This document shows, piece after piece, positions 45,108-57,424 of a stretch of DNA of 64,000 nucleotides. The stretch comes from Ganoderma boninense (Eukaryota; Basidiomycota; Agaricomycetes; Polyporales; Polyporaceae). A program made the translations under genes and the position numbers. Below the pieces are notes generated by a model. The model saw nothing but the letters and a program-made list of their open reading frames with translations, did no database searches and was not told where the DNA came from. Within the stretch, counting starts at the first letter, position 1, and each line of letters begins with the position of its first letter. The stretch spans positions 4,976,134-5,040,133 of the forward strand of contig CM035304.1 in NCBI GenBank assembly GCA_002900995.3, in the 5' to 3' direction.

Positions 45108-45661
45108 CCGCCTGGAAGGACTGGAATTTTGTTCCACTTGGACTGGTCGAGTGACCGCAGAAAACCTTCGCTATGAACCCATTTTGAGCACCTGTACGCC
45201 CTTGTTCGACATCGACCTCATCTTACAGAGGCTTTTGTGCTGCCAAAGAGTACAATTTGGTGTGAACTGAAAGAGAAGAGGAGAGCAGGTCGAATACAAC
45301 CTTGAAGTTGGAGCCCAAGGTGCATGCAGAATTTAGCGCGCGCGATTAGTATGGAGCTCCACTGCGGCAGACCAAACTTAGATTGGACAAGACGGAATAC
45401 AGGGGCACACACAAATGCACAAAAACAAACAATACACGACAGCGCGATACACAACACGAGTGTTTATGAGTTTACGGTAAGTACGAGCACCAAGTCTGGC
45501 GCAATAATCGGAGGTACGTTAAATAAGAGCGTCAAGTATGCTATGCGAGGAATCAGAACAAATGTGAGTAGAGTGGGGGGCACAGCAAATACGACAACGA
45601 TACAACGTTCAGCAGAGTGCAAACATTCAAAAATACAAATCAGATAATGACAACACCACCA
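45108..45661. other. Intergenic stretch
   Basis: Promoter side of the exopolyphosphatase gene and 3' flank of the kinase gene; A-rich around 45.4-45.65 kb. No gene seen. Confidence 0.5.
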
Positions 45662-47706
45662 TCAAAAACGGTGGCCGGGCAGGCACCGACTCATGTGGGC
45701 GTGTTGGCTGACCACGTCGTACGAGTCGTCCACTTCGAGGTCCAGATCGTGTGCTCGCAGCTCCTCGAAGAAGTCGGCCGTGGAATCCTGCGACTTGTGC
45801 GCCACCGGGGTGGGGAACTCCCGGCCGTGCGCGTCGCACACAAGATCTCGGATGGAGATCACTGGCCGCGCCAGGCTCTCCACGTCCGCCCAGTCCCTAT
45901 ATGCATACACAATCCAGACATCGGTCAGTTAAACGGAAAGCACGCTAGAGAAAGAGAGATAACGCACAGATGCTGGAACAGCGGCTGCTTCGTGATCGCA
46001 GGATACCCGCATCTCTCCTCAGGATCCATGCAGAGCAGCTGGAAGAAGCGACCTGAGCTGAGAGTCCCAACCTAAGCGAAACGGCGACGACTTACATCCA
46101 TGACGAACGCCTGCAGCTCCGCTGGAACGCCAGTAGCCCGCATTTCTTGCCTGATTTTGCCGACTCGGAAAGCCATGAGGGCCCGATCCGTCGTGCCGGG
46201 GAGGAACGCCTATAGCATAACCCCGACTGTCAGCCGATGGGCTTCCCTTACTAGCTGTCGTACGAAACCTCCCACCTCATGCATGAACAAGGCAGCTACC
46301 GTTAGCCCTAAGGACCAGTAGTCCGCAGCTTCGTCATACTCCAGCAGCTCTCCGTCTTCAAGAGGGATCAGGACCTCGGGTGCCGCGAACGAAGTCGTCA
46401 TTACAACGGGTGTACGGTTTCCACGAATGAGTTTCCCCTCGTCGTTAAGGAACCGCGCGCCACCATAGTCCGCGATGACACAATGTCCGTCGCCGTTGAC
46501 CAAAACGTTTTGTGGCTTAAGGTCGTGGTGAACGATGCCATGCTTGTGCAGCCAATGGAGCCCCGAAATCTACGGCGATGGAAATATCGGTAAGGACGCG
46601 GCAGTTGCGGGGTGATGTACAGGACAGGATCAGACACCTACAATTTCTGCCGTGATCGCCACCAGCGTGTCATAGCTGATCCGGAACTTGTACCCTGCCA
46701 AAGAGCCGCCCTTGCAGACCTCCGTGAGAATGTGCAAGTTCCCCCTCGAAGACTGCCACGCCCAAAGCCAGTCCGCGAGACACGGTTGCAGCAGGAACGG
46801 CGAGGGACTCTCCTCCTCCGCCAGGATAGACAGGACCTTGAGCTCGTTGATGATGCCCGCGCACGCCGACCCTGACATTTTCTGCCCGACACGCACTACC
46901 TTTAGGGCACACTCCTCCTGGATCGCGGCGTTGAACACCCGATACACTCGCGCGAATCCACCATAGCCTAGGACGCCGCCCGTAGTCCACTTGCCCTCTT
47001 CCAACGGGGGAACGAGGATGTTGTTCCGCTGAATGACAGACCATTGGCGAGCTTCCGACGGGGCATGAACAGGTCCCCTGGGGTTGACTCCGATCTTCTC
47101 TACCCGAGACACGGGCAGCGAATACGCATAGCCGGACGACGCAGAGGACCGCGACGTGGCGCCCAAAGACGCATGAGGCGATGGCGAATCCGACACGGGC
47201 GGGGAGGTGGCCGTGGAGAAGTGCAACCCTGAAGTGCCGAGCGCAGGAGAGGGTGAAAAGGCTGTGAGTTGCACAGGCAGAGGGCCCGCACGGCAAGGAG
47301 AATCCAGGGCTTGGGCTGAGTAGAACTTGCCGTCAGGCATCTCCCTACCCGCATCTCGATAGGCCGATTCCAAAGAGATACCTCTCGGCCTGAGCGGACG
47401 TTCCGGAATGGCACAACGCAAGTGGGGAGGACAGGGAGGTGGTGGTTGCGCATCTATGGAGGGCACGGACGCACGCTTCGTGAGCCAAACCAACCCCTTC
47501 TGAAAAAAACGCCCAGTCCCCTTGAAGATCCGTGGTCCTTTCCGCGGTGGTTTGGGTTCGTATAGGTCCTCATCGTTGTCGGTCTGCACGCCGACGTCGC
47601 GATACTTGCGGACGGGAATGTCGGGCGCGGCCAAAGCCGGGGGCTTTTGGGAGATTCCTGTCGTGTGCATATCCAAGAAACTGCGCGGAATCGGTGGGCC
47701 AGCCAT
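45662..47706 (-). CDS. Serine/threonine protein kinase with a long disordered N-terminus (592 aa)
   Basis: Five exons: 47706-46642, 46569-46276, 46209-46096, 46038-45968 and 45896-45662; 1779 nt, all in phase. The first ~235 residues are Pro/Ser-rich. The kinase domain follows: Gly loop GVLGYGGFARVYRV, VAIK-type ECALKVVRV, catalytic loop IVHHDLKPQNVL (His-His-Asp rather than His-Arg-Asp), DYG in place of DFG, activation-segment end SFAAPEVL, and AADYWSLGLTVAAL. The C-terminus includes MDPEERCGYPAITKQPLF, typical of kinase subdomain XI. The catalytic Lys, Asp and Asn are present, so activity is plausible despite the HHD and DYG variants. The disordered N-terminus resembles AGC-like fungal kinases, but the subfamily is uncertain. 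The 5' leader is long and faces the divergent ISD11 gene. Confidence 0.87.
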
Positions 47707-48568
47707 CTAGGAGGGGAGAGGACACTGCGGGATGACGAACGGTTCACTTGACAGAGCCGAGGCAGGATCCAACAAGCTCAAAGACTCCCAAGTCTGGTTA
47801 GGACTGTCGGATTTGTACGAACCGCGAGTCAACGGGTTCAAGAGCGACAATTTCCTGGGCAGAGAGGCGAACGAGGGTCGGTCCAACCGAGAGTGCCTGA
47901 GGACATAATTAAGGGATATGGTGGTTACGAGATTGCGTGTGAGACTCACGATACGAGGGTCTTGTGTGGTCGTCGTCTGCGTTACGCGTGGAGAGAGGTC
48001 GACAATGGTAGGAAAGGGGGGTTTGAGGTGGACGGACAGCGGAAAGACGAGACGAGGGTTGGGAGTTGATATAGCTGGCGGACCACCGACTCGCGTGCCG
48101 TCTGAGCCACATTTGGCCAGGCAAAGCGGTGGCCATGACAAAAGGAGGGTGGTAGAGTCTCAAGCGGGTCCTCTCAAAGGGAGTTTGAAAACTACACGTG
48201 GAGACAAAGCATGAGCGAGCTGGGGCTTCGTCACTGGGCTGGCACTGTGTTGCGCACCTGTACTAAGCGTCAACGCTTTAGCCATAGGCGAAGCGAGGCA
48301 TGGCAGCTCCAGTGGCACATTTCAGGATCCAGCGAGAAAAGCATCGGAGAGGGAAGAGAGAGGGGAAAGTCAACATCACGACAGCAGGCACTGGGCGATG
48401 CCAGCAGCAGGGCAAGGGATATAGACGCTCGTACAGACGCTGCATCTGAAGCTGATGACGTAATATGGCGTGCCTTGCCGTGGAGATGAGTGAGCTCGTC
48501 GTCGGTGTCGGCGACGCCCAGCTTCAACTCTGTTCAACTTGGCCTTCGTCCATCCTCTCACTCAAGTC
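47707..48568. other. Divergent promoter region (kinase / ISD11)
   Basis: An 862-bp shared upstream region. A 144-codon minus-strand frame at 47707-48141 ends just before the kinase ATG and has leader-like rather than coding composition. Confidence 0.5.
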
Positions 48569-48921
48569 ATGGCGGCCGCACCTCCAACAAAGCAATCACT
48601 CCTGCACCTCTACCACTCCATGCTGCGGACGTCCCAGTCCTTCAGTTCGTATAACTTCAGGAATTACTTTGTCCGGAGGACCAAGACCACCTTTCGTGAG
48701 ATTCAGGTATGTCGGCGCGCATTGCTGTGACCCCCAGCTGTGAAACTTAACGCTTTCGTCACTAGGATGAGACAGATCCTACGAAACTGACCGCTTTTTA
48801 TAACGAGAAAGCGAAGGAGCTGGCCGTGTTGAAGCGGAGTGCAATCGTGAATCAACTCTACGGTGGATGGCGGCTAGTTGTCGAGGACCAGATGCCATTG
48901 CGCGATCGTGGGGTCAACTAA
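48569..48921 (+). CDS. ISD11: ISD11/LYRM4-like LYR-motif protein, mitochondrial Fe-S assembly (97 aa)
   Basis: Exons 48569-48706 and 48766-48921 (138 + 156 nt) join in phase. The protein opens with the LYR-type motif (LLHLYHSMLRTSQSFSSYNF) with His in place of Arg after Leu-Tyr, then FRNYFVRRTKTTFREIQ, then the second helix KAKELAVLKRSAIVNQLYG. Length and the FSSYNFRNYF signature match Isd11, the essential partner of the cysteine desulfurase Nfs1 in the mitochondrial matrix. It binds Nfs1 and acyl-ACP. No separate targeting peptide is obvious, as for most Isd11 proteins. The LYH variation is worth noting but position and context fit. Confidence 0.88.
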
Positions 48922-49322
48922 CATACCCGCCTCCCCCGCTTTGTATGTCCCCCACGTTTCGTTCCACTCATGCTCGGTCAATCTGAGTAGAAGGTATGTC
49001 GCACAACTTGGCGCAACGTCGGGGGACTCACGGCATCTCTCAGCATTGCGCAAGAGTCTCCCCAAATATTGTACTTACATGCTGCGCACATGTCCTTCGC
49101 TCAGACCCTAGAACGTTCTGCATTTCTATGTATGGGAACACTTCAACCTATGAATAAGACTTCTGGTACGTTCTCTGAACCCCGTTCAAGTGCTAGATGC
49201 AGTCAAAGCGCATAGAGCCCTCCCTAACCCGTGCCCATCGCCACATACTGACAGAGAGAGCGCGCTGGGGCGTCGATGCCTAGGTCGAAGTCACCAAGTG
49301 TGAAGACAGCACAGCTCAGATG
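48922..49322. other. Intergenic stretch
   Basis: 3' flank of ISD11; no gene seen before the FunK1 relic. Confidence 0.5.
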
Positions 49323-50215
49323 TCAGTCGCCTCGGCCGCGGTCGCCGACGCAGGAGGACCATCGCTCATCTCCTCCTCTGCTTCCATCTTCCTCCAACAG
49401 GCTCTTCCTGATCATTGCCCCTGCGCTTGACCGCTGCCTCCTGTGCTTGCGAGACTTGCCACTGGCAGCACCTCCTTTTCGGTGCCAGAAGATGTGCTTG
49501 CAACAAGTTCTGCGTTGCGCTGGCTTCCGTCCCGAGCTGCTGACGGAGCCATCCGCGCGGGAGCCTTCCCGCTTGGACATCCGGTGGCCGGGCGGCCGGG
49601 TAGTAGAAGCGTTAGGGCCGGGCGCCGCGCATTCGGAGGACGACGTTTATCAACCGATCCCTTCTTGCGCGCGGGATCCAGGGCGATGTCGCCTGGATGG
49701 TCGACGAGGTACCGCAAGATGATACGCTGCACGGCTTCGTGCAAACGGTCGGGTTTCGGCTCACGAGTGGACGCACTCCCACAGCGCGTACTCGGTGCAG
49801 ACGTGCCTCGAGACCTCGAACAGCGGATCGCCGACGTCGCGCATGGCGGGTAAGGGTGCGAACGCCTCCCTCTAGTCTCGCCTAATGAGCCCGAAGACGC
49901 GTAAGTCCCGTTTGTCTGCCGTGTCGGTGAGGTCCGAAGTGATCTCGTGCGCTTCGAAGGCGTGCCACAACTCTGCAGGCACCTACATAGTCCTCCTGAG
50001 GGCCAGTCGCGGGTTGGGCGCGCGCGAGGGCAGCGAACATCGTCCAGAAGATGGACTCGACGTCGTGCTGAGAGTTCAGGCATCCGCGCCCCAAGGGTTG
50101 AGCCACTAAAGATGAAGACGCGACCGAGACCGACTGCGCGCGCGATGTACATCGGACTGTCCTGAAGGGTATGTCAGCCGATGCGGTCGCGCAACGTCTG
50201 GAGTACGACACACCG
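49323..50215 (-). pseudogene. FunK1 kinase relic (C-terminal part)
   Basis: Translated in shifting minus-strand frames, this matches the C-terminal half of the intact FunK1 gene at 52042-54819. It starts at a retained splice acceptor (CTTCAG) followed by SPMYIARAV, equivalent to TPMYIARSV. HDVESIFWTMFAALAR matches HDVESVYWSMVSALLR, and PDRLHEAVQRIILRYLVDH matches PDHLHEAVQRLILQYLVDH. The tail is Ser/Lys-rich (LVASTSSGTEKE; SLLEEDGS). At least two frameshifts separate these blocks and the kinase catalytic core is missing, so it is non-functional. Orientation is opposite to the intact copy 2-5 kb away, suggesting an old inverted duplication followed by decay. Confidence 0.85.
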
Positions 50216-50239
50216 TCGTACTAGTGGTCAGTTGGTGAT

Positions 50240-50470
50240 GTGTGTCCTCACCTAGGCCTCATCCTCGACTTCGGGAGCGGGAAAGTCTTCAGCATCGGCG
50301 AAGAGCGGCTGCCGGAGGGCTGGGAGCCGCGCACGCGCCACCGGATGGGGCTCACGATGACGGAAATCAACTTGAAGATCGCGCACGTCGAGCTCGGGGT
50401 GAAGGAGGAGGTCGACGGCACGATGGCGGCGCCGCGGGGACCGCTGGTGGCTGCGAAGAAGGCGGATTGA
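50240..50470 (+). pseudogene. C-terminal fragment of a chloroperoxidase-like gene
   Basis: The frame encodes a peptide very close to the last exon of the intact gene at 60395-61593: EERLPEGWEPRTRHRMGLT versus EERLPDGWESRIRHRMGLT, then ELGVKEEVDGTM versus ELGIPEEVDGSF, with a stop at the equivalent point. A splice acceptor (CACCTAG, about 50256) precedes it, but no Cys ligand or EHD exon is found upstream; instead the FunK1 relic begins within 30 bp on the other strand. Only one exon of the gene survives. Confidence 0.8.
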
Positions 50471-52041
50471 TACGGTGCATGCGCTCAGACTTGCGGCTGT
50501 CGGCGCTTTGTGGTCATCGGCTACTGTGCTTGCTTGACAACGTTTGGGTTGGCCCTTGGATCCGTGTTGAATTACTATGGAACCGGCAATGCTTGCTTGA
50601 CGGTTCACGACTTGTCACAAAACTATCACTGTAGGATTTTTTTGCGTTCACCACCTAGCTCAGCTTGTTTGGAATGATCACCCTCATACTTTCCGTGCCC
50701 AGTTCGTGAGTGCTGTGTGATATCTACTGGGTCTGTCCGGTTCTGAAGATCTGACGGCTGGACTTGCAATGCGGAGACCGGTTTGCTCCCACTGTAATTG
50801 AGTCGACTCTATTGGTCGGGTTGAGAGGGTAATGCAAACGCCGATCAATAAGGCGCTTTGATTGACGCACAAGGCTAAGTTGAGTTTTACGACCATAACC
50901 ACCTCCATTCTTCCCGCCTCGACAGTAAACTGCGAGACCTCAAGACACAAATGCTCTGGAATACAGGCCAATAGACAGGATTTATTGTTCTGAACGCACA
51001 GTTCTCTGTCGTCATCCGCCAAGCATTTGGCATGGGACCGGAGTCGAGAGCTTCAAGTCCCGCTTTGCAGTCGACAGCCGTCGGTCTCGCTCTCTCAGTT
51101 CGAGCTCTCAATGCAGTCTCTAGTTGAATGTGACGTCGACGCAAGTTCCAGACCGTCTCCTTTCTTTATGGAGAAACCGAAGCACTCGACAGGACGATGA
51201 TGGATGCGGAGATGGGCAGTGGCATGGGGACCCCGGACCGCGGCAGGTAGAGACACTGCTGTCTCGTTGGTAAGTGCGATAATTGGTCAGATGCAGCGGG
51301 ACACGTAGGAATGGCCCGTCCGAACGATGCGATCGCTGCGTCGAAGGAAAATGGTTCAACATCGATAGGAGGTAATAACTAATGCTGGAAGGTCGAGTCC
51401 CGTGCAAGGCAGTCTGGGGGTTGGGGGGAAGAAATTACTCGGCTGACTCGTTCGGATGTACGGCTTCCTACTCTGTGTGGTTGAGACCGGCCAGAAGATG
51501 GTCGGGCTCAAGCGGTGCCTTCTTCGCCGGAACGATTTTCCCGGTGAAATAAGTCATTGTGCTGAGTATTAGCCATTTCAATATTAATCAAGTCCCATGA
51601 AGGAAGGAGTTGAACATTTGCATCGAATATTGGCAGTTATGTTTACCTCCCAATTTGCAAGTGATCGAGCGGACCCTCCGATCAACCTCCTGGCCGGGCT
51701 GCGGTAGCCTCGAGGGCAGGACGAGAACAATGAACGACGTGTGGGATAAAGCTGTCAGGCTATTGTCCGCCTCGCAACGTGGCCAAACGTACCTCCGAAG
51801 GTGCGATTGGTTGGCGGAGCGGACGTGGCCAAGGTCGCCGCCGGCCAACGAACAAAGGAATGCTTAGCGCCCGAGTGCACCGCGTGCCCAAATTAAGCAG
51901 GAGTCGATGTTGAAGTTGAACATCGACCTTGGCCACCTCCCCCACCTCGCCTCCGCGTCCAGCCACCCCCGCAGCACCTCAAGGACGTATATAAAGCCCG
52001 CAAGTATGACTGTTGTGTTCCCCGTCCGCTCACACAGTCCA
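50471..52041. other. Gene-poor interval upstream of FunK1
   Basis: No gene supported; open frames on both strands around 50.7-51.1 and 51.6-51.87 kb have poor composition. The last 60 bp carry a TATA box for the FunK1 gene. Confidence 0.4.
51988..51996 (+). promoter_or_regulatory. TATA box of the FunK1 gene
   Basis: TATATAAAG, about 54 bp before the ATG at 52042. A transcription start ~30 bp downstream (near 52020) would fall after the in-frame ATGs at 51907 and 52006, which is why 52042 is chosen as the start. Not tested. Confidence 0.5.
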
Positions 52042-54819
52042 ATGTCGTCCATCGAGCATCCGAGTGCCCCCCGAACCCCTCCGCCGCCGGCGGAGGCTTC
52101 TGAGGTCCACGACGATAATCGTGGGCAGCCTTCGGCTGACGAGAGCTCTCGTACGTTCAACAACTTTACCTCCTCTCCTCTCAAACACTCTATCGCGAAG
52201 CCCACTAATCGCAAGGGCATAGAAACGCACGACGTCGTCAAGGACACCGACGTTTGCCCGGATTTCCTCACTGAACACCTCCGCGCCCCCCCTTCTCCAC
52301 TCGAGCTCACCGCCGCCATGAATAACTGTATCACCAAGATCCAGAGTGCTGGTACATATGAGCCGAAGATGTACGCGCCAGCTGCGTCCCTCCTGACGGC
52401 GATCAGTAAAGTGTTGTATGGTATGTTGCTTATGTTCATGGACGCCGCAGAACCACTTCACAGCTGGCCCTTTGACAGGGCGTCTCCCCGAGGACCAGCA
52501 GCAAGCACATCGTGATCGCTACCGTCTCAATGACACCGACGTCTGCTACCTCACGTTTATCGACCACCATGCATCTGCACCCACATGCTTCCCCAACGAC
52601 GCCCTTTCCAACGTCGACGACAAGCCTGACCTTCTTGGAGTCTACGACATCGCAGATCTTGAGGACCAAAAGGGCAAAGACGGCGTCTACAAAGGGATAC
52701 CTCACCATCGCGTCGAGGCGCTTGTCGAGGCGAAGTCTGAGAAGAACGGGGGAGGTCGCCAACAAGCCGCAGCCTACGCCTACCGCCACCACCAGGCTCG
52801 CCCGGATCGTCCTGGGTTTTACGTCCTCGTCATCAAGCCCCAGTGGTACCAGGTCCTCTACTCTGACCCAACCGGTATCTTCGCCTCCCCTCAGACCTTC
52901 TGGCCTGAGACAGACCTTCTTGTCGCGTACCTCTACTCCCACTACCTCCCACCTGCTCGGCACTTCCTCTGGGACGATACCATTCGATGGAGTGAGCCGG
53001 ACGGTCCATTAACTCACCCTGTGTGGGAGATCACCTGCGATGGGAAGACCTACACGAAGGGCCAGTTCATCTTCATCGGAGAGCCCTGGGGCCGGCTGAC
53101 CACCGCCCTCACCATCGAGGATCCCAGCGGTAGGCGCGTCATCATCAAGGACAGCTACCGCGGCACCGGTCGCCGCTTCAAGGAGGAAGACATCTTGAAC
53201 CACATCCATGCAGAGGGCGACTTCCTTGGGGTCGTATGCATGAAGGTTCACGAGTCTGTCATGGTCGGAGACGACTATCTCGTGTTCGATCTGAAGGGCG
53301 AGGAGGAGGAGAGAACCAGAGAACGCTGGGTTCTCCTAGACACTGGTTTTCGTTTCCTGAAGGCCAGAACCGTTCAGGACCTCCTGATGGCTGTATATGA
53401 CACCCTCGAAGGTATGTGTAGAAGCGCTCTTGCCAGTATTGATCCCATTCTGAATTCCGCTGTAGTTCACCGCAGCCAACTCCAACTACGGAGCGTCCTC
53501 CACCGTGATATGAGCAGCTACAACATTCTTATGTACCCAATCTGGGGAGATGCGGACGCGCGCAAAGTTAACCCAAATCTGCCACCAACCATTCAAGACG
53601 TGCTCGCTGGGAGCATCCGGTGCGTCCCTCCATCTCCTCATCTGGTGACGTCTGTTGACCACCCTCTGTTAGGCCTGTGGAGAAGCGGTTCCCTTTATGC
53701 CTGTCCATTGACTACGATAACGCTGCGCTGTTGGACAGCAAGGATGTCAGCCCTGAGGACCTGAAGCATCGCACTGTACGTACGTCTTTGATTACCGCTA
53801 GATCAGTGGTATACGTTGACCTCTGTTTATAGGGCACGCCCATGTACATTGCTCGCAGCGTCTGCTTCGGTGCTGTCTTTACCGATATCTCGTTCCGCAT
53901 GGGACCGCCTATGCCAGAACTTTCTGACGAAGCTCGGGCCCTCTACGTCAGGGTATACGGAGAACAACGTTACGAACAATACAACGACACTGAGGAAATA
54001 CTACACGGTGCCATCCCACCCAGTCTTCGACAAGAGTTCGATCCACGACCAGTGTTCCGCCATCGGCCCGAACACGACGTCGAGTCCGTGTATTGGTCTA
54101 TGGTGTCCGCGCTTCTACGCCTGCATCCCAAGAACGTCGACAGGGAAGCACAGGCAGATGAGGACATGATTCAAATCTGGAAAACCCTCCTCTCGCACGT
54201 AATCCCCCGCAAACGCTCTAGAAACCACGATGGACGCCATTCCATCATCTCGCAGCCACGGGATACATGGGTAGCGTGCTTCCTTGGCGATATGGAGGAT
54301 GTAGGTTCCTTGCTCTGGCGTATTTCTCAGCAAGTACTTCCTGAGTATGCATTGTGGAATGTCGGCCTGCAGCCCGACCACCTACACGAGGCCGTACAAC
54401 GGCTTATCCTCCAGTACCTTGTCGACCACAAAGAGCCCATCGAGCTGGAAACAGACTACCTTCGCCCCATCCAGGAGAAGCGGGACACGAAACAGCAGCG
54501 CTCGCAACCGATTTCGACCATGGCCACGGGGTCTGGTGTGGTGTCTCCCGAGCAAAGGCGGACCAGAGCCTCGACCAGGTCCAGCAAGACGCGCGTGGAC
54601 GCGGAGTCGGCGACGGGCAGCGCGAGCAAGCGCAAATCCGTGGACGTCGACATTGCCCAGTCAACTTCTTCTGGGACTCGTGTCTCAGGCGTCTCTGGCG
54701 CAGTCATCGTCGACCCGAAGCGCAAGGGCTCTAGCCACGCTGGACGGAGCTCAAAGCGCATGAGGGACAATGCGGGTCGTCCACAGTCCATCGAGGAGGA
54801 CTCAGAGGACGAGGCGTAG
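52042..54819 (+). CDS. FunK1-family protein kinase (851 aa)
   Basis: Five exons: 52042-52420, 52479-53411, 53466-53619, 53673-53775 and 53833-54819; 2556 nt, all in phase. FunK1 is a kinase family expanded in Agaricomycetes. Features in order: an N-terminal domain with HHRVEALVEAKS and RQQAAAYAYRHHQARPDR, before the kinase core; a VAIK-type Lys in RRVIIKDSYRG; catalytic loop SVLHRDMSSYNILM (HRD and Asn present); IDYDNAALL in place of DFG; GTPMYIARSV in place of the APE region; and HDVESVYWSM. The C-terminal ~130 residues are Ser/Lys/Arg-rich and acidic at the end, with RKSVD and SSKRMRD basic patches suggesting nuclear location. Catalytic residues are intact. A decayed inverted relative lies at 49323-50215. 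Biological role in these fungi is unknown. Confidence 0.92.
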
Positions 54820-55855
54820 TGTCTGGGTTTCGTCACTCAATTCTTACGCGGCACTCCCCACCTCCTGTTTTCCGCTTCGAATGCTGCTCTTGTCCCCGTA
54901 TCTCGTCCTCGCATCGTTGATGTCGTCATCCCCAGTTCCTCACTGCTCCCTGCTCCGTTTGGACGAAGTCTGCACGTGCGATTCGACAAATAATCTGCTC
55001 TGCTATCGCTCACGCCTGTATGCTCTCCACTTGTTCGTACATATTTTTGGCTACTCTGGCTAAGGCTTATCCCCATTGACTGGCCTCTCATGTATGTAAT
55101 GGTCCCGCTCGATGATTTGTATGAACATTATCTCGATTGCGCGCTTATGGAGTCGAAGCCGCTTGTCGAACATGGTCCACTAGAATCTAAGTGACCCTTG
55201 ATTTTCGAGGATAATGAAAAACTCGTTTTGATGTACACTGGCTGGTGCCCCCATGGCGCTCCTAGTAGTGGGTTAGTGGCTGTGGAACTTGAATGAAAGA
55301 TTTATTGTCAAAGTCGATAATAAGACACCTTGGTGTCGACACCGCATCGCCCGTGGGCGAATATTTCGGTCTGGAACGAACATCAGATGGTTCCGCTGAT
55401 TCCTTGAATGATGGATAAGTACCTGTGGCCTTGTAGCATGTCGTCGATGAATGAAAGTGTGGTCCTTCGAAGCAGATCTGTCGTGGTTGGACGCAACCAC
55501 TCTCACAAAATATCGGACTGCCGCCAACCTCTGCCATGCATGTGGATATACTCTATATATGGCTACACAAGACCGGCACAACTCAAATGTCTGGAGCCTC
55601 CTCCTGTGGTGATAATTCTGTTGCAATACCGCAGTACTCCACATGATGCATGCGAAGAGCTAAATACGTGCTCCTCACACAAACCACCGAACCACTGCTG
55701 GGCGACTCAGAAATCACAAGTCCACTCTCTGGTGGAAAGCACAAAGACCACATCCACCTAACTTACACGATGGACGACCAGTGACACAAACCATTTGAAA
55801 GAAAATGGAGAGCGGACCGACAAGTCAGAGGATTTTATCGCAGAAACTAAGGCTT
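54820..55855. other. Intergenic stretch
   Basis: 3' flank of FunK1 and of the EEP gene (opposite strand). No gene supported; short frames at 55.26-55.76 kb on both strands look non-coding. Confidence 0.45.
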
Positions 55856-56119
55856 TCAAGACTTGTCTTCCCCAGACCCCCGCAGCGCGACCGTAGTCTG
55901 TATCGCATAGTGGTCGCTCGCCCACTCTCCCCGCTCCGTCTTCAGCCCCTTCCCGACTACCTCCACCGGCTCCACAACGAGCCCCGGGGTGGGTGTATAG
56001 AACACGCGGTCCAGCCTCTTGGCCTGCCAGGCACGCTTCCTGGACTGGTACCCCCAGGTGTTCGCCTGGGGGCCGTCCGTGCCCGCATCACGCAGCCCAG
56101 CGCCGACATGTATGCGCTG

Positions 56120-56138
56120 CATCAGGAAAAACCTCATT
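56120..56138 (+). repeat. Left TIR of the 1.3-kb element
   Basis: CATCAGGAAAAACCTCATT; inverted at 57425-57443 with one mismatch. Confidence 0.85.
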
Positions 56139-57424
56139 CACTAATGAGCGCTCAGTGAGTGATAACCTAGATCATGGTCATCTAATTTGAATGACCTCTA
56201 CTAATAGAAACCCGTTGGCCTTCCAGAGATCAGGAGGGGTGGTTTGTCTGTGTTAGAAATGGTTCTGTGAGCATATACCGCTAATGGAATCCGGAGGACC
56301 GTTGGATAGTATAGCTGGACTTCAGCGAAACCGCACGCGTTTGTTCAAGTCCCTTCGGGCCGGCCCTAAACATGGGCGGCAACCTTTCGGAAGAGTACGG
56401 GTCAAGCTGCGCGCACTTGGCAAACGCATCTTCCCTTTGTCTTTCATCCTCCACCACCACCTCGCTTTCATGTTGGCGACTCTAGGCGAACCTCATAGTC
56501 CCTCTTTCTGCCGGTGCTCTTCTTCCATGTCCACTCACACCTCACCCAACGTCGTCAAGGGTCGGTGTCCGCTCTCTCTAGCGTCCTGTGGTCGGTACGG
56601 TGTACGTGACGTGGCGAGTCATCCCGCATCGGTGGGTCAGGTCATTACAAGTCGATTTGTGCCCCGTGAGTGGTCATTTTTAGGTCATCCTCTCTCTTTC
56701 TGTATATATGAATTCCTCCCCGTTTTCTGCTTGTTGAGGACATTGCTATGTGAGTGTGCCGACCTGGCTGCCCATCCCGTTGTGACCGATGCGCAGTCCC
56801 CGCTGTCCGAGAAGCTGTGTTAATCAGGTAAGTACGTTTTCTACTGCCGCATGTTTATCCACGCCCTTTTATTAGTTCTTGTGTCGCTTTTTGCTCGCGA
56901 CGGTTGCTGGGTACCGGTGCTTGTCGTGGAGTTGTCTCTGTCTAATTTCCGATGCTCCTCGGTACCGAAGGCTCAGTAGAACTTGGTTGGACCAACGCAC
57001 TGTGTCCATTTATGCCGTCAGCCTACGTGGAGGCAGCATTGGTGAGTCTTTTCCATTCAATTCTGGGTTTGCTCGCTGATCGAGGCTTTCAGTGGTTCAT
57101 GTCATTGGCACGCGAAGGATGGCAAATGCTTCTAGATAGCGGTATTTGAGTGTAGGGCACGAAACAAGGTATGGTACTATTGTCACAAGTAGTGTACCAA
57201 TGTATTTGGTAGCGCAGGTTGTTTATATATGATTTGCGATTGACCTGACTGTGCATATGTGAACAGTGGAGTGTGCATAAGCTGGGTCCGATATCTTTTC
57301 AAGAGCTCATTTCGACTAATTGAGTACTCCGTGTGTTCTCGTTATATCCGGACCTTGATAACGAGACGTATTAGTACTAACGACATAATTCTGCTCGTTG
57401 AGATTTAATTAGTACTCGTTATCA

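Noticed and set aside
47707..48141. A 144-codon minus-strand ORF just upstream of the kinase
   Set aside because: It ends before the kinase ATG in another frame, and its composition fits a transcribed leader rather than a protein.
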